A stretch of DNA of 64,000 nucleotides from Rattus norvegicus (lineage: Eukaryota; Chordata; Mammalia; Rodentia; Muridae), in assembly GCF_036323735.1 (NCBI RefSeq), contig NC_086034.1, positions 65,092,939-65,156,938 on the forward strand, read 5' to 3'. Below, piece by piece: positions 27,230 through 39,200 of this stretch. Position 1 is the first letter of the stretch; every line of letters starts with the position of its first letter. The position numbers and the translations under genes are program-made. The notes beneath the pieces are model-generated. The model was not told the origin of the DNA. It saw only the letters and a list, made by a program, of their open reading frames with translations, and did no database searches.

Positions 27230-30200
27230 CTCTTTAGTCCCAGCATTCGGGAGGCAGACATTTCTGTGAGTTTAAGAACAGCCTGGTTTACAAAAAGTGG
27301 TTCATGCTGGGCAGAACTATATAGTGAGACCCAGACTCTCTCCTCCACTGCTACACCTCCCAAAAGAGACCATTTCATTCCTTCAGAGGCATTTAGTTGA
27401 TGCTGGGTAAGCTGGAGGTCCAGTTCAGCCATTCAGCACTTGCTCAACATGCAATGGCAACAAGAAGCTTTTACAAGTGAGTCTCAGAGTTAACCCAAAA
27501 TGTCGTGTTCATAACCCTAACTTTCACTGCAAACTCCTTAGGACATCAGAACTTGTTAGTAAGCAATGGCCTTAGTATGCTTTAATGCCTCTAGTTCCCG
27601 GTGTAAGCATTATCAAACACTATTGTTGGAAGAGTTTTTATTTCAAATAACAAGAAAACCAATGTCTTTGAGAAAAACTTTCTAGAACTCTTCTGAAGAA
27701 TTAAACCCTGATGCAACATAAAAACAAAACAAAAGCCACCCCCCCCCAAAAAAAAAACCTGTTAACATTACACAGAGATGATTATTTTCTTTCTGGCTCT
27801 GTGGCACCGAGTGTTTTTAGTTTGTGAGTATAAGTGCTTTGTCTAACTGCAGGTATGAGTATTGTGTATGGCCTAGCCCTCAGAGGTCAGAAGAGAAGCC
27901 ACTATCCCTGTGACGTGGAGTTAGACATTGCTGTGAGCCACCATGTGGGTGCTGGGAACAAAATCAACTGCTAAACCATCTATCCCTCCAGCCCCACAAA
28001 GTTCAAACTTTAACTGGATCACTAAGACGCCAGGATAAACACTTTAAAAAGAACTCCATATCCCCCCAATCCTAACCCTAACCCTAACCCTAGGACCCAA
28101 GTTCAGGTCCCGTCACCAACAGCAGGCAGCTCACACTGCCTGTAGCAGCTTCAGCTCCAAGGGATCCAACAACATGCTCTCCTTTCCTTGACGTGGGCAG
28201 ATACCCAGACACATACATAAAAACAAATATATCTGAAAAGCATAGGAAGCCGGGCATGGTAGCACATGCTTTCACTCCCATTTCTCAGGAGGTAGAGGCA
28301 AACAGACCTCTGAGTTCCAGGACAGCCAGGGCTACACAGTAAGACCCTGTCTCAGGAGATAAAGAAAATTTTAAAAAAGACATTACCAATTCAATCTATA
28401 GCTACGATGTAGGAGGAAAAGAATGATTACCTTGACAGCTTTCTGAGAATTAGGCAATCCCTCTTCTATGTCTTCTAAGAGAATGCCTCCCAGTCCTCGC
28501 TGGTCATGGTTATCTAGAAGCCTGAGCAGGGCCTTCTTATCTTTCAAGTTGTACTTAGGTTTGAAGGCGTATTTCCCATCTACTACTTCAATTTTGGGAT
28601 TGTTGACTAAAGCCTGTAAAAAGAAACACAATTTAGATATATGTATAAAAGCAAACCTCATGTGTATGTCCTTAAATTCTTACATCCCCCACATAGTGGC
28701 ATATTGAAGTATCTTTTTTTTTCTTTTCTTTTTTTCGGAGCTGGGGGCCGAACCCAGGGCCTTGCGCTTGGTAGGCAAGCACTCTACCACTGAGCTAAAT
28801 CCCCAACACCCCTTTGAAGTATCTTATAAACATAAACTAGCAGACCTGAAACACTGGGCATCTAGGATCCCAGAACAAGTGGATCAGCACAGAGCTTGCC
28901 GCTTATTTAAAAAGAATGAAAGATCTATACATTATTTGCATACATTCTTTAGAGAGAAACCTGTTTATCACAACTGCTTTGAAGAACCTTTATTCTTTTA
29001 GAAGACAAGGTAAGAATCAAAAAAATACCTATTAGTAGACACAGTGAACTAGGTATCACCTACTCCTCCTCCAAAGTATACCCAGTCTATCTCGTACTGG
29101 CAAAAATTAGTCAACAGTAAGTCCTCCTCTCCTGGCATCAGCTGAAACTGAAGCTGTGGAGAGAACAGAAGGCCAGCCTAACGCACATGGAAACGTTACC
29201 TCTAATGTCAATAGAACACAGCTACTGAACCTAACATTCTTACAAGATCTGGTACCAAGCTACTGTCAGAAGGAAAGCTCCTCAAGAACAGAGCAACCGG
29301 GGCTGGGGATTTAGCTCAGTGGTAGAGCGCTTACCTAGGAAGCGCAAGGCCCTGGGTTTGGTCCCCAGCTCCGAAAAAAAGAACCAAAAAAAAAAAAAAA
29401 AAGAACAGAGCAACCCAGCCTGGTAGTAAAGGAGCTCCCAGTTACTCAGTAGGCTAAAACAGGAAGATTAGACAGTGAAAACCACCTAGGTTACAGGTAC
29501 ACTAGGTCAGCCTGTGCAACTTAGTGATTAAGTCTCAAAGCAAAAAGTTAAAAGGAAGGCCAGAGATACAGCTCAGTGAGTACTTGACTAATATATAAAG
29601 TCCTTCCTGTGTCCAAGCCATAGTACCAAAAAGAGAAAAAAGAAGCCTACATACTTCTTTCTCAATTGCCAATCAGGCACAGAAAAAGAGAAAGAAAATG
29701 AAACAGAATAGTACTGACTAAAAATAATCTTTGGGCGGCAACATGGTTCAGAGTTCTCTAAAAGCACTTGACACAGAATCCTGACGACACATGTTCAACC
29801 CCACATATGGGTAAGAACAAGAGAGTAAACGCTGATGATAAACAGAACTGCCTTTGGCTGCTCCATGCGAACTGTGGCACACATGTACCTACCCACCCTT
29901 ATGCTCATAACGACAGATAAAATTTTTAAAAATGTAAAACTTGAGTGTTGCTAACTATATGGAACTACATTTACGTAACTCTGCATACTTAGCTATGGAT
30001 TACCATCATCTGTGTGTCACCAATATTTATTATCATCATCTACAACATCTCCGTGTAAACAGATTCAAGTTAAAAATCTTAGGTAGAGCTGGCTGTGGAG
30101 ACTCTACCTGTACTCTCGGCAGTTAGGAAGCTGAGGCAGGAAACTACTGCCAAGTGAGAGCCAGCCTGAACTACAGGGTACGATTTTAGCTAGAAGTAGT

Positions 30201-32009
30201 GGTGCAAACCTCTGACCCCAGTACTTGGGAAACAGATGGATCTCAGTGAGTTTGAGGCCAGCCTGGTCTATACAGTGAGTTTAGGACAGCCAGAACTACA
30301 CAGTGAGACCCTGTCTCAAAAAAAAAAAAAAAAAAAAAAAAGAAAGAAAACAAAAACAAGCAAAAAATCACACATATATTGGGGCTGGGGATTTGGCTCA
30401 GTGGTAGAGCACTTACCTAGGAAGCGCAAGGCCCAGGGGTTGGGGATTTAGCTCAGCGGTAGAGCGCTTGCCTAGCGAGCGCAAGGCCCTGGGTTCGGTC
30501 CCCAGCCCCGGAAAAAAAAAAAAAAAAAAAAAAAAAAAGGAAGCGCAAGGCCCTGGGTTCGGTCCCCAGCTCCGAAAAAAAAAAAGAACCAAAAAAAATC
30601 ACACATATAAAAAGAATAAAGCAAAACCAGAGCAATCTTAGGTGGGTTCTGATTCTAGTAACAGGTAAGTGACGGAAGTCGTGACCTTCAATGATTTGGA
30701 CTAAGTCAAATCATTTTATAGTATGAAAATCAAGAACTACATCTTGCTGGATAAAATAAATTCAGTTAGGCCAGTCATGGTAGCAAATGTATTTAAAAAG
30801 ACTATGTGGGGTTGGGGATTTAGCTCAATGGTAGAGCGCTTGCCTAGCAAGCGCAAGGCCTGGGTTCGGTCCCCAGCTCCGGAAAAAAAAAAAAAAGAGA
30901 GAGACTGTATTTTATGTAAATGAGTTCATATATATACATACACTTTATGTATGAGTATGCTATCTTCAGACACAGCAGAAGAGGGCATCGGATCCCTTTA
31001 CAGATGGTTGTGAGCCACCATGTGGTTGCTGAGAATTGAACTCAGGACCTCTGGAAGAGCAGCCAGTGCTCTTAACCACTGAGCCATCTCTCCAGCCCAG
31101 CACATGTCTTTAATCCCTGCATTTGGGTGGCAGAGGCAGGAGGATGGGAGGATGTCTATAAAAACCTGCCTGAAATAAATAAATGAATAAATGATTAATT
31201 ATATCGGGTTGTTTAGGGATATTTCATGTTTTAAATGTTGCCAGGCTGGCTTTGAACTCACTATGGAACTAACAATGCCGTAAACTTGGGGTCCTTCTGC
31301 TTTGATATCCCAAGTGCTGGGATCACAGACATGTGCCACTATATCCCCGCTCATATTGGTCCTCAGACATATCACTGGTCTTGAACATATTATTCTTCAG
31401 TACCAATAGACTTTAAAGAAGCGAACACCCAAATAGATAAGATGTAAGATGTCGTTCACTTGCAAACTGGCATGGTTGGTGACTGTTTTAGGCTTCCTTC
31501 AAGGTGGTATTTATTTAACATAACAATCATATTATTCCTCTAAGTAACTAGAAATGATAACTCATTTGCTATAATGCAATAAAATGTTACTGTCCCTAAC
31601 GCCTTAGGCTTTAAGTTTTCTAAAGCACACATGCAATATATAACTTACAAGCAATTCAAAATACTATTTATGAAAATGAAAACAAAATTGGTGACTGACT
31701 TCACAGCTCTACTGTAGTCTTAGAAGACTTTCTAAAACATAAATAAAATTATAATATTATGTGGAAACCAACAACCAAATTATAGAAATGTGTATGTTTA
31801 AATTCAACCAAGACTCTACATCAAGTCTTTTAAGAAAAAGTAAAAAGTATTAACAAATTACAGGATTTATTTAAAGAACAAAGAAACACTCGGAGCCAAG
31901 CATGGTGACTCTTGAAGCTAAAGCAGAGTGCCCTGAGTCCGAAGTCAACACACACTACGAAAGACCCTGCGTTGCCTGCCTGCCTGCCTCCCTCCCCCAC
32001 TCACACACA

Positions 32010-32058
<49 letters not shown>

Positions 32059-33185
32059 CTAGATAGATGTAGCAAATACCCATTTTTACAAGTTTTAAGA
32101 GTCGTCTTACCTCTGTCATTAGCCATTGTTTCTGCTTGAGTCCAATGTCTAAGTGCTGTGTTTCATCCAAAATCTCTTCCAGAGTTAAGGGATGCGTATC
32201 TCCTCGCTGATGTCGTGTCTGTAGAGGAAAGTTTTATATGTAAACTGATATAAACTGATCTTTTCAGGAATATACAACATGTAATATCTGAGGCAGTATG
32301 ACTACCAGGATCAACAACATGAAATCATACAAAACCAGATTGGTAAAAAGTCAAACGATAAACTAACAAGGAAAAACATCAGTTTTCCAACTTTAAGCCA
32401 GGTATGGGAGTACACACCTGTAACCGCAGTATGTGGGATGCTTAGGCAAGAGAGTCCTAAGTTGAAGACCAGCCTAGGCGAAATGATGACTTCAAGTCTA
32501 GCCTAATCTACATAAAAGTTCAAAACTGATAGAGGGTACATAACAAGATGAAGATGTATTGATCTGGAAGAGGAGGATGACAGCAAAAACAGACTTTCCT
32601 TTTTTTTTTTTTTTTGGATCTTTTTTTCGGAGCTGGGGACCAAACCCCGGGCCTTGCGCTTCCTAGGTAAGCGCTCTACCACTGAGCTAAATCCCCAGCC
32701 CCAAAAACAGACTTTCCTAGTTATTGCAAATCAATTAAACAAAACTTGCAGGAAACCATAGATAACAGAAAAAGAAATTCAAATGTCCTTAAACATAAAC
32801 AGACAACTCGCCAAGATGCTTCTCACGATCAGATAGAAAACTATGAATGTCTGATGCGTCATAGGAAATAGGCTTTCTCACTGACTATCACAATATAAAG
32901 TACCTCGACCCTTACAGGAAACAAAATGCACTCTTAACAGCATGACCATTGGTGAGGACTAATTTAGCTACAGCACAATAAATGCTATATAGTTGTTTTC
33001 TTTTAAACAGGAAGTTGTCTGTGTGGCCATTTCACTATTGGACCATAGTCGTACGCTCATGCTTCAAGAAAAGGTCACCTCTAGTGTCCTCCACTGTGGT
33101 AAAAGGGATGGGCTGGACACAAACAATGAGATCACCGATGGCAACTTCCGTAAGTAGATCCAAAAGCTGATCAGGGATAGACTGT

Positions 33186-33219
<34 letters not shown>

Positions 33220-36200
33220 TGCCAACTTATGAATGCCAAAGGTGGTAACCCAGAGGTGGGGGATGTGGCTCCTGAACGGGCCTCTCAGAAGACAGTGAGA
33301 TTCTAAGATTAATCCAGTCACCGCGCTGTGCACCTGGATGTTAAGGGAAATGTGTTCTAAAGTAAGTGGCTTCTCATGGGACACATCCATCTAAAAGGTG
33401 AACAAGATACCACAGGGATAAGACAGCAGGATTAAGGACTGAGAATGACTTGTGTCTCAATCTTTTCATATTATTCTATATTTTATATTTATTCTGTATT
33501 TTCAAAGGTCTTATACCTGTCTTTTCTGTGTACATTTTAGTATGGTGTGTGTGTGTGTGTGGGTGTGTGCGCGCGTGCGGGCGCGCGGGCGCGCGGGCGC
33601 GCCCCTGCGTGGCTCACACATGCACGCACATATCTGCTAGCACTTTCTCTGAGGTTCTCACTTCTTGCTGTAAAATCACTGTGTTGATTTGAATAGTCAG
33701 GACCCCGAAGACTCATGTGTTTGAATGTTTGGCCCATGGGGAATGGCACTATTTGGAGGTGTGGCCTTGGAAGGAAGTGTGTCACTGGAGGGGAGGGGGA
33801 GGGGGAGGACTTTTCTCAAAGTCTCCTATGCTTAAACTCTGTCCACTACGGAACTCATCTTCTCTCTTGCCTTCTGGATCAAGATGGGATTAAGATGTAG
33901 AACTCTTGGCTCCTTCAGTACCGTATCTGCCTGGATGCATGATAATGAACTGACCTCTGACACTGTAAATCAATTAAATGTTTGCCTTTATAAGAGTAGC
34001 ACTGATTATGGTGTCTCTTGAAGCAATGAACTACAACAATCCCTGCATCTACCTCGGTTGCCCTATAACTCTCCTTGAACTTTCCATAGTTTTTAGTGAG
34101 CAACTAAAGAGGTCTACTGCAAGTATTTGTGATGTTATATTTACCTATTTTGCTTTTGAAGTTCCTTTTATAGATCCTCTAAAAGGAGAGAAACAGGACA
34201 ACTGACAAACCTTGCCAGTTTACAAGTTACTTTCTATTAGATATGCACACTTGCCCTTTAAAAACAGGCCTTAGGAGAAAGGAGGGAGAAAGGAAGAAGG
34301 GATACAGCCCGCTTCCACTCACAATTTGCAAGGGTTTTGCTTAAATTCAGGCACATTCAATCTTTTGACACTATGACACAGTTGTCATCTACAAAGTCCA
34401 TACACCAGACCTTGCAACAAAGATAAAATAACAAAAAACTGTTTAAAAAGAAAATCTAATATAGCTCAGTGAGCAGAGTGCCTGCCCAGCACACATACAG
34501 CCTAACTAGGCATGGCACCACACCCATAACCCTAGCACTGGGAGCTCAGGGAGCTGGGGACAGGAGGGTCAAAGCCATCCTCTAGACAGTGAACTGAGGC
34601 CAGCCTAAAGTGGTGCTCAGTAATAAAAGATGATTGCTTAGCATGCACAAAACCCAGAGTTTGATCACCAACACTGTCCTCCCATGCCTCCACACAGACA
34701 CAGGGCACTTTGGCCCTACCTACAACACTCCAAATTCTCATATACTTTGTAAAACTGATCGGCTCCCCTTTTAAACAACTTCTCCTCTTCTAATCCTAAC
34801 GTACTTCAACTCCATTCAGTATTATCCAAGAGTGCACTGTTCTCAGGAAAGTGTGAGATAAAAAACAAAGAGAATAACACCCCCAATCCAAATATTTAAA
34901 TCTAAGTAATTTTCTTCAGGACTCCCAAAGTTCATTCCTTAACTATTAATTTTGGGGAAAAATGTATATTTAAAGAGCTAAAGCGGGGCTGGGGATTTAG
35001 CTCAGTGGTAGAGCGCTTACCTAGGAAGCGCAAGGCCCTGGGTTCGGTCCCCAGCTCCAAAAAAAAGAACCAAAAAAAAAAAAAAAAAAAAAAAGAGCTA
35101 AAGCAGTATCTACTGGGAAGCCATTTCCTTTAAGTAACAAAAATATTTACTAGGACTACCAAGCTGTTCTAATTATGCTACGTAAAAACCCATTAAGTGG
35201 TATATACCTTTAATCCCAGAGGCAGAAGATCTCTGTGAGTTCCAGGCCATCCAGAACAACATGGTAAGACCATGTCTTTAAAAATTAAAAATAGGGGTTG
35301 GGGATTTAGCTCAGTGGTAGAGCGCTTGCCTAGGAAGCGCAAGGCCCTGGGTTCGATCCCCAGCTCTGAAAAAAAGAACCAAAAAATAAAAAATAAAAAT
35401 AGAAAAATAGAAAATGGGGGGGAGGAAGGCTGGAAAGATGGCTCCGTGGTTAAGAACAATCACATGGTGGCTCACAACCATCTGTAATGGGATTGGATGC
35501 CCTCTTCTGCTGTGTCTGAAGACAGCTACAGTATACTCATATAAATAAAATAAATTTTAAAAAAAGGGGGGGCGGGGGGGTTTAAGGTGTTTGCTGCCTA
35601 ACCTGATGGCCTTAAGAGTTTCATTTCTGAGGCTGGAGTGATGGCTCAGCAGTTACGAGCACCAACTGTTCTTCCAGAGGTCCTGAGTTCAATTCCCAGC
35701 ATCCACATGGTGGCTCACAACCATCTGTAACGGAATCTGATGCCCTCTGGTGTGTCTGAAGACAGCTATAGTGTACTCATATAAATAAAAAAAAAAAATT
35801 TTTTTTTTAAAAAGTTTGATCTTTAGAACTTAGTGTGTAAGGAGAAGACCAACTCAGGGCTGGGGATTTAGCTCAGTGGTAGAGCTTGTCCTAGCAAGCG
35901 CAAGGCCCTGAGTTCGGTCCCCAGCTCCAAAAAAAAAGGAAAGAGAAAAAAAAAAAAAAAGAAACCAACTCATTAAGAGTTGTCCTCTGACCTCCACAAG
36001 GACTGGCCTTGAAACTTGTGAATGACTGTCCTTCATCCCCTTCCCATATAAGGGATTACAAGGCTATGTCACACACAAGGCTTGTTCTGGTTTTGTCCTG
36101 CAGTGCTAGGGAGAGTACCAAGGATGGTTGCACCCTATCACTGAGCTATACAGCCCAAGGCCCACCTTTCTGACTCATTTTCTGAAGACTAATAAAGTAA

Positions 36201-39200
36201 GTAGTTGACAGGTAGATAACACATCCTTTGACAAGTTAGGTAGTTTTCACTGTTCTATTTTCTTTTTTTTTTTTTTCTTCCTTTTCTTTTTTTTTGGAGC
36301 TGGGGACCGAACCCAGGGTCTTGCGATTCCTAGGCAAGCACTGTACCACTGAGCTAAATCCCCAGCCCCCCTGTTCTATTTTCAACAAAACTACATATCA
36401 CATGACAGATGCGTGAGGATAAGTGGACTGTGTTTGTCACAAAGCTTCCATTAGAACTGAGCTTTAGGAGCACTCACTTCTCGGCACTTAAACTGCGAAT
36501 CTAAAAGCAGCAGCACATTTAGTGCCAAATTCTACTTTACCCCATCAATCACTAACAAGCATCCCAGACACAGAAAGAAGAGGATTATTCTCATTTCCTT
36601 GCAGGATTACTGGTATATACAAAGCAAACTCAATCAGTCTATCCTAATCAACTCTTTATCAATAACTGCAAAGCAGCTCAAATCAAAAGCTTTGTGATCA
36701 CAATAAATAGGCTAACTTTATTTGTATATTACAAAGGAAAGTAAAATTAGGAGTTAAGAAGATTGTAAACCACTGTTGATTTCCTTCAACTGATCGACAG
36801 CATCCGGAAGGATGGTCTTTCTTATTATTCCACTATCAGCAGTAGATTATAATAACTGTTCAACACATAGGGCAATAGATGAAAGGAATGAACAGTCAAA
36901 ATGTACTATCATCAAATACTGAGAAATATAAACTAAAATGTTTCTATTACCAAGCAAGTACAAACTACAAAATTCAGAGACAGTCAGATATACCCAGCCT
37001 CTAATTCTTTTGCATCAACACTTTCTTTTAAAGATTTATTTATTATATGTAAGTACACTGTAGCTGTCTTCAGACACAACAGAAGAGGGCATCAGATCTC
37101 ATTACAGATGGTTGTGAGCCACCATGTGGTTGCTGGGAACTGAACTCAGGACCTCTGGAAGAGCAGTTGGTGCTCTTAACCTCGGAATCATCTCTCCAGC
37201 CCGCATCATTGCTTTCTAAGATGAGAGTGACTCTCTAACTTTCTTCTCCAAGCAGAGAGCAGTGGCCATCATCTGCTTCAAGGATGACTCAGAGGCCATC
37301 ATCTGGCTCAGGAGACTGGAGGCGATGCCATGGGGCCCCCTCCATCCTACTGCTCGGGCGCACTCCTCTTAAGCCAGAGGGCAAGCTTGAGCTGTGCACC
37401 GGACTCCGATGTCAACCAGTTTTAGTTGAGTGCATTACTGGAGTGAGTGCCAGTTTAACAGAGGACAAAAGGCTGTAAGCATTACATCCGTCAGGGCTTT
37501 CCTGAGTATACGCAGATACTTCAAGTATACAAACATAATAAGCCTCGCAGACTATAAAATGCATAATTTAATAACTCCTGGCATCTTTACATAAATATCT
37601 AAGTTCTGAAAGCCAAATCTAATTCCCCTTTAGTCAAAAAAAAAAAAAAAAAAAAAGGATTTTTGTTATTTAAGTACTTACTTTCATATAATTCACAATC
37701 TTAGCAAGAACACCGAACTTATATCCAGAGCTTCCAGACAGAGCTTTCAAGTTAAATGATCCATTGTTATGATCTGGAAATGAAGTTCAAATGAATTACT
37801 GTAACATTTTCATATATGTTATGATTTAAGCAGTAAAAATAAATATTCTTTGAATTTTTTTTCATCTACTGAAGTCTATCCTATCATGTTTTGGCAAAAT
37901 TCACAAGATTCATACATGTACATTGAATCATCAATTCCCACCACACATTTACCCTTCTTTAGTGAGAGGGTCTCACTGTAATATAGGTTAGTCTTGAACT
38001 CGCCATCCCCCACCTCAGTTCAAAAGTGTTGGGATTATAAGATTATACCATATCCTGGGCTAAAGTAATTTAAAAGCATTAAAGTATAGTTTGGAAAGGA
38101 AAGTGCTGGAAACCGAATTTAGGGATGTGTGAGGATTAGACACTAACAATGAGCTGCAGCACTAGCCCAAACAATACTCTTTTGTTGCTGTTTGTTTCAA
38201 TACGAGACCACTCTAGTCTCCAACTCATAAAGATCCACCTGCCTCAGCCTCCTCACTACAATAAATGCTCTGTGCCACCACACCCAAAACAAAACACAAT
38301 CCTAAGTACTTCTGCCTCATTCCACTCTTACCTTAAACTTGATTAGAGTCCTCAAATAATAGACAAGAGAACGTTATAAACACAGGAAATGAGTGATGGC
38401 CACACTGTTATCTATCCCCCCATAACTTCCTCTTCATCTGTCTCCCTTCTTGACCCTCTACTCTCAGAAATCCTTATGTACTGTTTCAAAATATCTACCA
38501 ATCTGTTGCCTCCTTCCAGATAGATCTTTAATGCCATCACAGTATCACAAATGCATTTGAGCCACAGCCAGAGAAGTTAAAAAATTCATTATAAATTCAA
38601 GAAAAGCATTTCTGAAGCACACATTCTATTAGCAAGATATTAGATCAGATATACACTTCCCACACGGATCACCCACAAAGAGAGTGGTTAAAGAAGAGAA
38701 GAGGAGGAAGCTATTTCTGGCATCAGCTCAGTAATAACTATTTAAACAAAAGATTGCATTAGAACAACCACAGTCAAATACAACAATTGTCAGAGATCCA
38801 AAACAAGTTTCTAGATGTAATACTCCTTTGAAATTAGTGAAAAGTCTTTATTGCATGTTTTCTTTCCTTTAATAAAATACAATGTCCTTTGAAATTTTCC
38901 CTTAGAAATAGCCTATAATTTCGAAAAAAAAGTACCTCAATTGGCACATTAAAGTATACTATGTTCCCAAACCAGCAACATTATAAATGCCTTAATGCCA
39001 GCACTTGGGAGGCAGAGGCAGAAGATCTTTGAGTCTGGTCTACAAATGGAGGTCAGGGTAACCAAGGCTCTAGTACACAGAGAAATCTTGTTTCAAAATA
39101 GGAAGGAGGGAGGGAGGGAGGGAGGGAGGGAGGGAGGGAGGGAGGGAGGGAGGGAGGGAGGGGAAAAGAAAAGAATACCTTACTGATAAGCTGATAAACC

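Larger units (their letters stand above)
25255..28430 (-). other. Gtf2e2: Gtf2e2 intron 5
   Basis: This 3.2-kb phase-0 intron contains SINE fragments, a compound CAGA/CA microsatellite (27147-27227) and a short telomere-like repeat (28070-28094). The stretch 27400-27780 shows no recognised element. Confidence 0.9.
28614..32110 (-). other. Gtf2e2: Gtf2e2 intron 4
   Basis: This 3.5-kb phase-0 intron contains five ID copies, one nested in another, plus B1 and B2 fragments and a CA repeat. The stretch 31360-31900 is AT-rich and unassigned. Confidence 0.9.
32219..37681 (-). other. Gtf2e2: Gtf2e2 intron 3
   Basis: This 5.5-kb phase-0 intron holds five ID elements, two adjacent B2-like SINEs (35426-35805), a minus-strand B2 (37025-37203), a GC-rich purine-pyrimidine tract (33545-33604) and an old retroelement piece (33690-34030). 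The stretch 36390-37020 shows nothing recognisable. Confidence 0.9.

Noticed and set aside
27017..27400. Long open frame of about 127 codons over the CAGA/CA repeat
   Set aside because: The frame is made of microsatellite-encoded Thr/His repeats and B1-like sequence, with no coding support.
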